DNA of 64,000 bases, taken from NCBI GenBank assembly GCA_000499405.2, contig HG738137.1, positions 15,059,661-15,123,660 on the forward strand, in the 5' to 3' direction. The notes under the pieces were generated by a model that ran no database searches, had not been told where the DNA came from, and saw nothing but the letters and a program-made list of their open reading frames with translations. The position numbers were made by a program, and so were the translations under genes. Numbering within the stretch: the stretch's first letter is position 1; the number at the start of each line of letters is the position of its first letter. Below are positions 48,672 through 63,199 of the stretch, piece after piece. This stretch comes from Onchocerca volvulus (Eukaryota > Nematoda > Chromadorea > Rhabditida > Onchocercidae).

Positions 48672-51661
48672 TCACGAATATTTGGTGATTACTTCGGAAC
48701 CACTACCTCGGATCAAAAGAACTCGTCGTAAATTATGTGTTAAAACATTCAAATATTCCATGTAATTGGAAAGAGCAGATTCTTTTTTTGGTGGTTCTGG
48801 CAAATTTAATACTACCAAAGCACTTGTGCTAGATTTCTCAAATATTTTGCCATTTAGACGTACAGCCGAATGAACTTCACGTATTACACGCTGAAAAATT
48901 GTATAAAAATGTAATAGATTTGTTAAATTTTTGATAATTTTCGGATCTAATTATGCTTGAATACTTGACAAAATTTTCATATTTTAAGAATTTCAGAATA
49001 TTCGAAAACTGAAAATATTTTAGTATGAAAAAATTTGAAAAAGAAAACCTCCTCCGGTAGATGTCCTTCTTGTTGATTCGATGAATTAATTAATCTTTTT
49101 CGATTAATAGTATTGCTTACTTCTGATTCAAGCGAACTAAATGTGAACTTTCGTTCGCATTTAAATTTTTTTCTACATTTTTCGATATCATTATTCGAAT
49201 GTACACTGAAAAATAAAATACATTTGAAGTTGGAAAATTGAATTTCGAGAATGCTGAAAATTGGAACTGAAAGCTATAATAGCTTTATAGAAAAATTCCC
49301 ACGGAAAGATGATAACGTTAAAAATAAGCACAAAATTTCTTTGTTATTTATAAGAGAAATAAGATTTTCTGTAAAAATTAGAAATGAATTGGAATTCAGA
49401 AAGATTTCTGATGAAACCGAAAAAAAAAACAAACAAACAAACAAACATTCGAAATGGAATAAATTGCGGAAGTTGTTCCAGATGCGAATTATTTTCTAAA
49501 TTCTCAGACGTATATTCTTGCACAACCATTTGTGATTCTACTGGAATAGTGTCGAGGGGAATTTCGGGTTCATCTTCTGCAAAATAAAAAGGATAAAAGA
49601 AATTTTGAACTTTATAGTTATACAGAATGAAAGATATCACGATAAAAATTTAAAAACGTATCGATAACGATTAAACAAATAATTTGAATTTGCTCACCAT
49701 TTTCATCACTTTTACGCTGTTTTCGATTTTGATCAAGAATAACTTGAGCCTGGAAATGCAAAAGAAAATTAATTTCTTAATTCTTCTTTTCTTTATTGCA
49801 GTATTTAATTTTACTGTAATGCGTGAATTTCCAAGATCATCGCCGAATAATACTGGACTGATTTTATGATTTAATTGATGGTCATAATTACATGAAAAGT
49901 GCAAAGTTAGTGTTGATTACAAATTGAATTCATGAGGGACAAAATAATAGATCTAACTGAATAACTAAATAGAAATTAATATTCTTTACTGAAAATTTAA
50001 TATAAGCTGAAACGGTGTAAATTGAAACAAAAATAAAAAAGAAATTGGAAACAAAAATAAAAATTAAGGGAGTAAATTGAAATAAAAATAAACTCATTTC
50101 AATTCTTCTATCGCAATCGTGTTTTAATATGATAATAATTGAATCTTAGAACTGATTGTGATTTGAATATTTAAAGGAATTCTATGATATCAATCGCTCG
50201 ATTATTTCATTTAATTAATTCCAGTAATTAAATTATTTATGAACTATGAGTCTTAACTGTCTAATTTATGGCACAATTTTCTCTTATCAATATATATATA
50301 TATATATTTTTTGACATATTTCTGTTATCATTCAGCTGTTATCACTATCTATGTTAAAATAAAGTACTCAAATAAGCTCACATTAAATGATTTAAGAAAT
50401 TTTGTTTATTTTTAGGAATAGCGATACCATTGCGGAACGTTTCTTTCTCGACAAACTTGATACATCATTTTGTAATGATCGTTGTATTTCGTATGCTGAT
50501 ATATCCGGAGTTGCAAATTCTTCTAACTGAAAAAATAATTTGCATAACAAAAAGATTTACAAGACAATTTATAAAATTCCTCCTAAAAATTAAAAATTCA
50601 TAATAATTATTTTCAAAGTATGAAGAAAAAAAAAAAAAAGAAAAATTTGTCTTTGATTTTTCGAAAAGATAACGATTAAACAAAGCAAATTTTTTATACT
50701 TCCAAAGAGAATAATAAAATTGATTATAATTTTGCTTAATGAAATTGATTGTTTTGATTAAGTAAAAAACTTAACTAAATAGTTATCATACGATGAAACG
50801 AAATTGATCATTTTCTAATGCCTGTTTCATCATTTTTTGATCTTTTCATCATAAAAATTTAAGAATGAATTGATTTTTTTTCATTCATAACAAAGATATT
50901 CAATAGAATTAAAAATAAAAAACATGCATATAAGTCAGCATCGATGCGCATTTCGTACAAAAACTTTTCCATATCACATTGTAATTGTGATTTATTGTCA
51001 TCATGTGATACAACAACAAATATTCGTAAATGACAATTGCGCCAAACCTGAAGAAAAAGGATTTTGTATTATGAAGTATTCATTAGAAATTCGAATATTT
51101 AGTATAAATTATACATTATGCTAAACTATTACTATAATACTATATTAGAAATTGTACGATGCAATTATCTTTGCTTCATGATCAAAATGATTCCAATATT
51201 TATTTGAATTTTAATAAAATCAATTAAATATCATAAGTTGGCAATACTTTGTGTTGCTTGAGTAAAAATGAAATAAGAAGCAGGAGACCACCATCATGAA
51301 GAATCCACCACATATCAACATTTCCGGCCATCCGATATTCATTTTCCGGAAAATATGGAATACCTTTTAATACAAGTAAACACATATCTTGCATTGCACC
51401 ACGTTGTAAGCGATCTATAATTTGAAAATAAACTTTTACAAGATTTAATTTCAAGTATTTGATCATCAACCAACTAAAAAAAAGCATAATTTTCGATTTT
51501 ATTTGTTAATTTTTAATTTAATATTTACGACTGTATGAATGTTACAATATCAAAGATCCAAAAAAGATGTCATCTTGATATTGAGTCCAGTTTTTTATAC
51601 AACCTCACTGAACACTTCTTTTAATGTAAAATCAACTACATTTTATCTGAATGTATAATTC

Positions 51662-51692
<31 letters not shown>

Positions 51693-54600
51693 CTAGCTTA
51701 CGCAAAAAACACCAATAAACACTTTCAGCATGTAATTCTTCCGGATAAGGAATCAACAAAGTATTTGGCCGTAATGGTCCAATTCCACAACTTTGTATAA
51801 GAGTTGATAATGCACCTTCCAGCTGCTCAGATTCATAAATAAGTGATGAGCAAAAGCCATGAACTTTTGCAATTCTCATCTCTTCCAGCAACTCTTTTTT
51901 CATTTGTGCCGCAATTATCTGTAAAATTATAATAATGATATTCCTTTGTCTTGTTTATACCATAACTACTTACTCAATCTCATTGATCATTTTGAAAAAG
52001 TTTAAAAAAATTCAGAAACTGTGATTAATTACCATTTAATTATTGATTTTGAGCTATTCATATTACTTGATCTTTATTCAGTCATTTTTCATAACTAATT
52101 TGCACCACAAATTTGGAGAATCTATTGAAAAAAAAAAAAAAAAAAGAAAAACAAGAAACATTGAAAAAATGAACTTATTTAATGTAGTTACAAATTTCTT
52201 CATCAAATATTCCTTTTTCATTCTTTAATATTATTCATTCTTAGTGAAATAGAAATTTTACTCTTACAATAAGGATAAATTTCCATTACAATTAAAATAC
52301 ATACTTTTTCCTTAATATTTTTTTTGTCTCTCAAATTCAATATCTTGGCTTTTTATCGTTGTTTGATTTGGCAGAAAAAAAAAAAAATTCCATGTTCATT
52401 TGCAAAAATTATTAATGAATTCATACCTTAGCATTCCTACTGGTAGGTTGACCTTCGTGCAAAGCTACAGCAATAGTCAAACCACGACCTTTTTTTAATT
52501 GACTTGCAAGACTAATCAATTTTCGATTAGTTTCATTCTTTCGCCAATTTTCGGCTGATGGCAAATTCGCAATTAAAAGTAGCTGTGGTCGCCAATTTTT
52601 TGGATGCGATTGTTTACCTTCCAATTTTGAAAGTGAAAATTGAGCCGTACTAAGTATAAGTCCCGTCATTCCATCACCCCATTCTTTCTTATTACTAAAA
52701 ATTATTATTTTTTTTTTTGGCTGAATTTTTTTTTCAATTTCATTTTTAAATAAACATCTCTTATCTGATAATACTGATATGCTTATCAGTATCGACATAT
52801 CGATATTTTATACGAATTTGAAATTTGAGATTATCTTGATAGATTATCTTGTAAGTTAATTAAATAGAATGAGTTTTATGAAAATCATTCGTTTGCTATA
52901 TCGATTAGTTTTCAAGTAAACATTTTGTAAGTTTTTAAGAAAATTTTTTTAACTAAAATATTCTTTTTTTTTTTTTTAACTGAGATATAAATTAAAGTTG
53001 GTGTTTAAAAAAAATTCAAAACAAAGATATCAACTGTAATGTAATAATCCCTATCTAATATAACATTATTTTTTGATTTTTTCATTTTCAGATTTTCAAT
53101 TAAATTTTTTTTAAAAAAATATACCCTTTCCATGATACATATTTATATATCATGCCACAAAGTAATGTAACAATAATAGCATAAATCCAATGCGTTGAAA
53201 ACATTATAAATAAGCATAATAATGTTCCCAATAATGATAATGTCCTGAAGATGAGTTCCTTTTTTTTTTTTCAAAATTATTTGGAATATTTTTTTTCGTT
53301 TTCTTTAATAAAAATATTCGAAAATAACATATCGGAAGATATGCTAGATGATAATTAATATATTTTTGAATAATTTATCGTTTTTTTCCTATATTTTAAA
53401 AAGCATAAACAGATTTTATGAAAACTATTTAGCAAAATAATTTCTTGATTTTTTTAAAATTTTACTAAAACTTTACCAATGATAACATTTGAAACGAGGC
53501 CGCCAATTTGGAGCACCAAGAATGGAATGCAAAAAGCAAACAAGATTGATAAATGCATAACAGACTAAAAAGAAAAAATCAACGATTGGAGCAATTCGAT
53601 CCAATGCTGCCACTAATATAGTAAATTCGGCTATTAACATCGTTAAAATTTGGCTGTAAACAAAAAAAAAAAAAGAAAAAATGAAAAATTATCAGAAACA
53701 AAAAATGAAAAAGAAATTTATAAAAAACAAAAAATTGGAATAAATTCATTCGCTAAATAAAATTTTAATTGATTTTTAGTTTTTTTTTTTAATCTAACAA
53801 TTATGATAATGATTTAGTATATCAATATAACTAATAGAATAAAATAATTAACATGACTTTTTTTTTTATTATTCTTTTAGCAAAAAAAAAAAAGTATTGA
53901 AATCTTTATATACCATCGAAATGGTTCATTCCATCGTGTTAGTAATTGAAATGATCGTAAAAATGGTAAAATATCATCTTTTGCTATTGATTGCAATAAA
54001 CGTGGAGCACCTATAAATGTGGAAATTTACATTATCATTTTTCTTTATCAGAAAAGTAAACAATAAAATTAACAAATTGACACTTCTTTAAACAAGAAAA
54101 AAAAAGTATTTTTCCCCGAAACTGAGATATTTTATTTCATAAATTCGATAAAATAATCAAAGGTGTTTGTACAATAGAAATTTGCAATATTTTTCATTCA
54201 GATGAATCATTCATCTCTTATCCTTTAGTCTGATACAAAAGACATTGTTCTCTCATCTTTCGATCTGCTAAAGCTTGTGGGCATTGTATAAAATTTTGTA
54301 AACCAAAGAAATTGTTGCGATTTGTCAGGAATTAAAGCTTGTGTGTATTGTTTAAAATTGTAAGCATTGTCTATTTCTTATCCCTTGTTCTGATAACCAA
54401 ATCTTTTCATAATTTTTTTGCAAATCACTGTCTGCCGCAAGATCGAGATTTATCAATATAAAAAGGAGCTTTTACCATTCACCAGTTCGATAGTTAATTA
54501 GTAGTTACTCATTACTCAGTGACTGGATTATTCAGTCATTTCAACCAGTTACTCAACTTTATTCGACAATTAATATCTTTTAGTTCAGTTCAACTCACCT

Positions 54601-57600
54601 GTACTCAGTCCATCTCTATCACAACCAAACGATCAACTGTAATCATGATACTGTCTAACTTTATTCTATCTTGTAATGAGAAGAAGAATCAATCCTCCGT
54701 TAATCAATAAAATTTTTCGCGCCAAGATTTGTTTCCGTCACAAGTATAAATAACTTTCCCAACAATTAGTGATTAATTTTTATCATTGATGAAATTGGAT
54801 GGAAATAATAAATCAAGCTTACTTACTGCAAAGACATTGCAGCGCAGCTCCAAAACATGATGTAAATGCCCCGATCATAATTATCCATGATGATGGCCAA
54901 GCTAATTCAGCTACAATCATACTGGAACCATTTATACTTTGGCCATATTTATCACGTAATACTGGGCCTAAAAATTGCAATTATAAGTTAAATGAAATAT
55001 GATGTAATTATAGATTATTGTAAATAAATGTAATATAGATATAATGTATTATAAAATTTGAAATGATAATTTTAATAAGATACTTGCATGCATAGAAATA
55101 AATACAGAACAGAATAACTTATTTTTATTTCATTTAATTTTTTATTCTATTTTTTATTTTATTTCTATTCTATAATGGTAATATTTAAAAAAAAAAAAAA
55201 AGAAGAAAATCTGTTCACCTGTTATTGTTGATCCAAAAGATAAGATAAGGAAAAAGTATATAATTGATGTTGTCAATTGTGCGGCAATAGTTCCTTGAGG
55301 TATACTTTTCTGAGGATCTTTCAAATCACCTTAGAAGAAATTTTGATTAATTAAATTTAACAATATGATGCTTATTGTTGTTAATTATTATTTAATAGTA
55401 TGATGCTTATTTAATTCTTATACTAATGCAGTTTTATTTAGGAAATGTTTCCAAAGAGAAATCCCTGAAACAATGCTAATTAATTTAATGAAATCCCTGA
55501 AATAATGCTAATTAATTTAATTAATAGATACTTAAATAGATGATGTATTATATTTTTGCAAAAATAGTAGAAACAGAAAAAAATTTTCCTTAGCAACATA
55601 GCATACCGCTCATATTTGCTCCTGTCATAATACCGGTAACACTTGGAAAATAAATTGCCATTACAACAAAAAATGTCGTTGTGATGTCCTAAAATTCTGA
55701 ATAAAAAAATGTTAACTTAATGGTATTTGTTCAGAAGTAATTTAATGATTAAATATAATACAATTTACATGCAAAAATGAATAAATTTGAAAATAAATTT
55801 GCCATTATATTGAAATATCTTTTTCAAATAAATTTATGCAAACAGAAAATTGAATTAAGCCTGAGTTTCAGTATTTCAACTTCTCAACTTGAATACTGTT
55901 TTAAATCATTATGACGTCATGATATTATTTTCTAAGAAAGCGAGGAAATAAACTGATAAATGAACAGATGAGAAATTAAAAGCGAGAAAATTTTTTTTAT
56001 TTTCAAAAATTAATCTATTTGGTATGTCATTTTATTTCCTCCATTCTTTTTCTTTGAAGTAATTGTCGCATTGTCTTTATTTTCATTTTAATTAAAAATT
56101 TTTCAAATACAAAACTAGCTTTTTTTTTTTATTTGATAAGATAATTCATTCTAAAATTTATAAGAAATATCCAGTATATAGAAATATATTTATTACCTGA
56201 AAAATTTCCAAGTTTTTGTTAGTAGCATATTGTTTTGGTGTTACTTCACCTTCTTTCATATAATGACTACCCCAATTTGCTAAAAAAATTATTAAAATAT
56301 TAAATAAATGCATAACAAACAAAAAAATGTATGATTTTAGTGTTTAAAAAAAAAAAAAAAAAAAAAAAAAGATTGGATATGTATTTGCGCGTAGGTTTTA
56401 GTGAGACACATTGGATTAAAATATGGAACGAATAGATAAATGATTCGAAATAGTAAAAACGCAAATATTAAATGTTAAAAAGGAAATATTTAAAAGTACT
56501 CAATGAAAGTACATTTAAATTTCGAAATTAATAAGTAAGAACAAACCAAGAAAAACGCCACTTTGAATTCCGGGAAAGGCTTTTTCGCATGTTAGCGTAT
56601 GATTACCACATGAATCAAACGATGAATTATTGCGACAAATAACATTCAGAAGTTTTGGATTATCGAAATTACAATAAGAGCAAAGATCATTATTGGTTGT
56701 ATTAATAGATAGATATGCATTAGCATGTAATAAAAGATTATCCAGGTAACATACTCGATGATTGCTTGATGTGATACTCTTCTCAATGACACCAGCAAAA
56801 ATTGCTAATATCGAGATTAGTACACAGACCAAAGAAATCTTAAGCAGAAATTTTACATTAATTTTAAGAAATTTCGATAAATTAAATTTGATTTGCACTT
56901 GAACAGCATTTTTTTTTTTTTTTTGCATAGAAAGGAAGGCTTTTGTAAAATAATCGAACATGAGAGATAATTTAAACAATTATAATTATTATCCCTTTCT
57001 CGATTTTGGAAAAATTCCAATATTTATATAAATTTTTAAAATATGAAATGTTCGAAAAATTAAATCATATTTCTCAATTCAATAAATTTGACGGAAAAAT
57101 CGTTGAAATATAAACCAATTTAGATAATAAAAAAAGGAAATAATCATATCGTTTCCTATTTGCAATGATTTCAATCGATGGCGTACAATTAAATTTATAT
57201 AATTTGAATTAAAAGAAACAGATAATTACCGGTGCAAAGTATTGCACAAATCGAACACCAAGTGCAACAACAGCAAATATGAATAACAAAATGATAGTAC
57301 CATATATGCGATAATTATTTGACATCATTCCAGTTAAGCCTAAAATTTTTTAGTAAAACAATTACGATATTTTTCGCAATGAGAATCGTTTAAAATTTTT
57401 TTTTTCCTTGCATCATTTCATTACATTTTTTTTTTTTTGAAAACGAAACACTCGATATGGAAATAACAAATTCCTTCTTCTGTGTTTACATTTATCTTGA
57501 ATGCACAATTCAACAATTAATTAACTAGGCAAGAATTTGTAAAAAGACTAACCGGTATCATTGTATATTTCTTGACCACCAATTATCATACTTGATGCTA

Positions 57601-60600
57601 TGTGCAACTAAATTCGTTAGTTTTAAAAGAGGAAAAAAAATTGTCAAATAAGTTTTGAAAATTAATTGAAATTAAGTTATAAATTTGATTAATTATCATC
57701 ATTCTAAATAAATTAAAGTAGCCATAATTTAATTTAATTAATCAAACTGATTTAAACTTACAAGAAATATTTCAACTGCTGCAACAATATACATGGCGCA
57801 TGCACAAGCATTCGCTAAATAAAACAATAAACCGATTGCTGTACCAAATTCAGATCCCAAATTTCGTGAAATCATAAAATAAATACCACCGGTCTCGATT
57901 ACACCGTTCGTTGCTACGGCGCTCAAACTGATTGATGTTAAAAAAGTCTGTAATGAATGAAATTAATCTTAAATTCAGTATCAAATCTAACGATACCTCT
58001 TTAAAATATTTGAAGGATAAGAAATTAGTAAAAGAGCAAACAAACTGAAAATTTTCCAATTAGAAAAGAATTTTAAGATAGACTTAATATTATTATAATT
58101 TAAAAGATATTAACGTTTTGTAAAAGAAATGGTAAAAAATATTGGGAAATATTATTCGATTAATTGATAGCAATTTTTTCTGAATTTTGATCTTGCTTTT
58201 TTCTTTTTTTTTTTTTTTTTAATATTATTGCTAAATAATCTTCTTACTGTAATAAACTTACACATAGCGTACAAAGAAAAGTCATTGCAATGCATTGGCC
58301 AATTCCCATGATACCAACGATCCAAAATAATCGTAAAAACATGATGGCACCAAAGATATGCTGTACAGTTGGTAAATATACACCCAAAATGGTACCAAGA
58401 TTAACCTGAATTGCAATTTAGGTGATTTTATATCGAACATAATTAAATGAATTAACAAGTTCATAAATTATATATTAAATAGCGGGATTCGAAGAAATTT
58501 GTTTCATTTTTTTTTGTTAGAATACAGCATATATTTACATTTATACTTCCAAATTTTGCTTCTAAATCTCAAAATTCATAATAAAACACTTGTCTTTTGT
58601 CAAGCATTTTTTTTTCAGTCAAAATTAATGCTGAAAAAGTGATGAATGTAATCATATTTACTACAATAAACTGATAAATTTCATATGAAAATGAATGAAA
58701 AATGCACAAAATAAATTATATCATTAATATTATCATTATTGCGATTTCAACAATTTTCATTCCTTTTTTTTTTGAATATAATCAATCATATATGATTAAA
58801 TAAGTAAAAAATATGCGTCAATTTCATCCTATCATCAATTTATCATTAATATCATTCTCATATCATTCCTAGCACCAAAAAATATCATTATATAGCTGAA
58901 CAACAACCTATCGTTAAATAGTTATGATGCTATTCTTCGCATATTTTTGTTATTTTAATTACCAATGTAGCGAGATATGATATTTGTCCTAAATCTTTCC
59001 AACTTCCAAGATATCTTCAAGAATACATTCTTGCTGATCCTAATTTTGGGGAAAAGAAATGAATTTAGTAAAATAAAAAATCCTTCAATTTTTTTTTTTT
59101 TTTTAATAAAAATGTGATAATTTAGCTGGAAAAATAAAATTTAATCATTTTCATATTTATCACTATTATGATTTCATCATAAAAATAGTACCAAGTAATT
59201 TCAGCAATTATTTGGTAATTAAAAAATGATATAAAAGTACCATTGCAATTAGTAATATTGGATTATATACATATATGAATATAACTTAATATTTCTAAAT
59301 AGATGGATTATTAGTGTATTAATTTGATTTAATTTAATTCACTTCTTCAACATCATTTTTTTTTTTTAAATTTCTTAAATGAATTTTCAAAATGGTTTCA
59401 CCGTAAAAAATATATGAAAAAATAACAAAATTTGCATACCTTTTTTCGACTATCATTATTATTGTTAACATTTTGAACATTGAAACTTTTAAAAAATGCT
59501 GTAATTAATGGAATACTTTTATGTCCAGCATACAATGATAGCTCATTGGCGGCAGCAATACCTATAATTTATGCATTTCATATTATCATCATAAAGAAAT
59601 TTCAGAGAAAAAAAATTAAATATATATCATTAACAATTAAGTAATTGAAATTTTTATCCAAAAAATATCAATTTTTAATTAAATGCATCAGCTCACTTAT
59701 GACTTAAATGATGTATCGAATAAGAATTGAATTTTAAAATTTGGGAAAACAAATTCATTCTTTTAAGTTCACTGAAATTTAATGAAGTTTTTTTTTTTCC
59801 AAAAATTTCTAGAAAAAATAACCGAATAAAAATATTCTGCTATATGGAATATTTAAATAAATATTTCAAATAATTCTATTCATATTTTTTTGCATCTTAC
59901 AATAAATTCACTTAAAAGATTCGCCTCAAATTTTATAAGCAAAAAAAAAAAACAAAAAATATGTTTACTTCCATCAAGCGTGCTATTAGTGTCACAACAA
60001 GGTGTTTCAGTATGAAGTTCTGCTTTCTTATCTCCATTATCAATCCAGATTGTAATTTTTTCATTTCTAAAAATAAAAGTTTACAACCAAAACAAAATTT
60101 TTAATGCAAAATTTTTAACAATATTGTCAGTATTTTTATCAGTCCGCATTAGCATCAGAAACGTCAAATTAAAGCAGATGAATGATGGAAACATAATTAA
60201 GATTTATAAAAATGTTTTTTTCGGAATATAAAATGAAATAAAATAAATTTTATTTTTTCATTCTTTCATCCTCTTTTTTTTCCTCAAATAATCTTGAATT
60301 ATATCGATTGATGGAAAAAGTTATTCTGTAAGAATTAAATTTGATATTTGAATCAAAATGAATGAATTTTTTTCAATTTTAATCGAGAATTTTTTTGAAT
60401 TTTTTTTAAAAATTATAATTAAGAATAAAGAAGAAAACAATGTATTTGTTGAATATATTCAGAAATTAATAATTGCACAGATAATTTGTTAAAATAATTT
60501 CATTATTAGTTATGTTAAATATACATATGTTATTTTTCAGATCAAATTTTATTTTTTAATAATCAGTCAAAACTTCTATAAATTTACCCAGTCGTAATTT

Positions 60601-61499
60601 ATGACGAATTTTTATAATTACAATTTATGATAAAATTGATAAAATTATTCATTTATTTTTTTGCAGGAAGAAAAAAAAATATAGAAACAAGGTTGCCTTT
60701 ATTGCATATTTTTAATTTTTTCCTAATTTACCAATCGATCATTTTTTTTTTTTTTTTTGTTTTCTTTCTCTTCTCTTACAGAAATATTAATTAGGAATCT
60801 CGATATGATAAGATTGGCAAATATTGTCGGAAAAACCGAAATAATTTTATAAATTGTAGATGCGACGAAATAATTAAAGAATTTTTTATTAAAGAAATAT
60901 CATGGTATAGAGTCTTTGACCTTTATGTTATGTTAGCATGTTATAAATGAAAAGTTATCTCTTACAGAATTTTGCAATTTCCTGAAAATAAATGCTCAAT
61001 TTTTTATTTATTTTTTTTTTTTTTGAGAAAATATATCAGTAAAAAATTTAATGTAAAAGTAATTTTGTGTGTTATTTTCGTTATGTTAAAACATGAAATG
61101 GAAATGTAGGAAATTTCTAAATTTTCGAGGATCTGAAAAATTTCTGATGTTTTGATTAGCAGAATTTGTTTGTTCTTCAACCATTCACAAATTCTAAACC
61201 AAGAAATAAAATAACAACAGTATATTAACTATGCATTATATATGGTCAATTTTATGATGCTTTATTATCAATTTTAATCCAGTTGCAGACTAATTAGCTG
61301 ATCAAAATTCAAAACTTCGCGATTTAAAAAAAAAAAAAAGACTTGGAGAATTACGTAAACTGTACATTTGCGAATTATTTTTTTTTAAGTTTTATTTGAA
61401 TTGTGTGTAAAATTGCATAAGTTGAACAAACTAGAATTATTTGAAAACGTAAAAAACTAAAAAAAGAAATTAAGGAACTTACTCTGGCTGAATAGACAT
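48672..61499 (-). CDS. kcc: K-Cl cotransporter (KCC, SLC12A4-7 type), complete, 24 exons
   Basis: Exons: 61499-61483, 60066-59969, 59561-59440, 58405-58262, 57947-57762, 57607-57553, 57339-57230, 56838-56547, 56279-56197, 55688-55607, 55329-55219, 54967-54827, 54010-53914, 53653-53477, 53244-53125, 52694-52427, 51918-51702, 51414-51248, 51047-50928, 50526-50428, 49749-49698, 49576-49447, 49205-49049, 48890-48672; 3264 nt, 1087 residues, matching the about 1085 of vertebrate KCCs. It couples K+ and Cl- efflux, setting cell volume and neuronal chloride. Landmarks: TM1 [40 protein letters not shown]; Cys-rich large extracellular loop in exon 8; [34 protein letters not shown]; cytosolic [52 protein letters not shown]; end [30 protein letters not shown]. 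The conserved phosphosite before AVRLN is Ser (VHSAVRLN, S1023). Exon 19 needs a GC donor. The start is a 5-residue first exon (MSIQP); further 5' exons are not excluded. Confidence 0.96.
50288..50308. repeat. (TA)n microsatellite
   Basis: About ten TA units in a spacer within the KCC gene, intron after exon 20. Confidence 0.8.
54160..54766 (+). mobile_element. Solo-LTR-like block in a KCC intron
   Basis: Antisense to KCC, intron 54826-54011. TATAAAAAGG at 54457 is followed 250 bp later by AATAAA at 54706-54711; the sequence between is markedly less AT-rich and full of CAGTT/ACTCA words. Upstream, two words recur as direct repeats: CTTATCC(C/T)TT..TCTGATA (about 54216 and 54378) and AAAGCTTGTG.GTATTGT-like (about 54269 and 54333). 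TATA box, poly(A) signal and U3-like repeats in this order suggest an LTR. No matching target-site duplication or clean TG...CA ends could be fixed, so boundaries are approximate. Confidence 0.4.
55458..55521. repeat. 32-bp tandem duplication
   Basis: GAAATCCCTGAAACAATGCT... at 55458-55489 is repeated at 55490-55521 with one change (C to T). KCC intron. Confidence 0.85.
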
Positions 61500-63199
61500 A
61501 TTGCTTGCAACGAAAATGATAATTAACTGATAAGGAACATCTTACTAGCGTCGTATATTCTTATCAACTTTATGAAGATTTTTTTTTTTTTTTAAGAGAA
61601 ATATATTTCTTTGCAACTATGCCGATTTATTAAATACTGTCATCGAAATTATCGTCATAATAGTTTTCATCTTAAACTATTAATTATCAAATATTGTCAA
61701 ACGAATGCTAAACTTAATATAAAATTTTTTTTAAAAAAAAAAGGAAAAATGTTTGCACTGAATGAATTATATAAAAAAGATGTACATTTATCTTATCTTA
61801 ACATTTAGCATAAAATTATAATGAGAAAGTTATTACAGTAAAAAAAAAATTATGTAAAAATATTATTTCTTTTGTATAAAAAGTGATCAAATTTCGGTAA
61901 AATTGAAATTTCATCAAATCTTATTAAAACGACAATCAGAGAATTTTGTATTTTAATGCAGATAAAATGGCACAATTAATGGCAACGAGAGATATCATAC
62001 ATTGCCATATCTATTCTTTTATTTAAATTAGTATTGTGTTATTCCTACAAACATCTTTCCGTTTTACATGTAGAATATATCCATAATTGCATACTTAGGT
62101 AGAATTGTGTGAATTCATTAGTACAAATACAATTAGTGCAGATATTTTCTTATCTGAGCAAGTAAATGATTTTGCATTTTGGATATAAGAATTACACGAG
62201 AACAGAGATATGGTTGAAGTAGAAATTGTTGCAAATACTAAATTGAAGTTATGATATCACTGGTTTGTATGTGCATTTCAGGTCCATTGGCTGCATTATT
62301 TTACGTCGTTTTTTTTTTTTTTTTTTTTTTTGTAAACAACGAAACACCAGAATCTACAAGTTCTTCTCTAAATCTTACGTTGTTTGAAGCAATCTGCAGA
62401 TAATTTCTGCATTTGCTCTTAAAACTGCATTTAGCAGAACAATGTTATCCAAATCTGTGAACGGGTTATTTTATAATAAGTATTGTATTATTTATATACA
62501 ATATTATACTATTATATTATCTTGTGATGAAATGTATGGTTAAGCACACGATATAACAATTGTCAACATCATTCAATAGTCGAGCTTGCAAATGTTCCAG
62601 GTTTGGAAATGTAATTAAAAAATCACATTTCAAAAAATGGTTGAACTTTTGCGTGAAATCTTTTTCCATTTATTTGTAAATATCATTATTTTTGGTAAGG
62701 TGTTATAATAAATTCATGGCACTAATCTCCGAATCAATTTATGTAAAATAAGTGAACTGCTTGTTAGTATGAATTTTTATTTCATTTTTTTTTTAATTTA
62801 CATAATTCTTCCTATGATTTAGCAAAATTATTCTGGAAAATATTTTTTGTTTCAAAGGATTTATTATGTGAAAATTGATTAATAACTTTTGTTTCAGACA
62901 TCAGAGTAATTTTTATATGCCTTCAATTTCGCCAATAAATTCTCCATTCTACTCTTCATCCTTCTGAAAATATTAGTAGTTAATAAAACATTGTTAGATG
63001 ACTGACAGTAAATTATTACCCTAATTAAATTTACTATCCTACTTAAGAAACAGAAAAATTCTCCGAAATCTATCTATCGATAACTACTAATCTGTTTTAG
63101 CAAATGTGAAAGTAGCGGTTGCTGAAATATTCTCTATATGATTATGCCTGATCTATTGAAATAAATTATTTTTTAAATATTCATAATTTGAAAACGAAG
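61500..63199. other. KCC upstream region
   Basis: AT-rich; should hold the KCC promoter and any 5' non-coding exon. T22 or so at 62309-62332. No gene recognised; the somewhat GC-richer stretch 62335-62470 gave no family resemblance in either direction. Confidence 0.45.

Noticed and set aside
51224..51487. Longer KCC exon 18 beginning at 51474 ([17 protein letters not shown])
   Set aside because: Entering there in the phase left by exon 17 meets a stop at once; the acceptor at 51416-51415 keeps phase and matches KCC.
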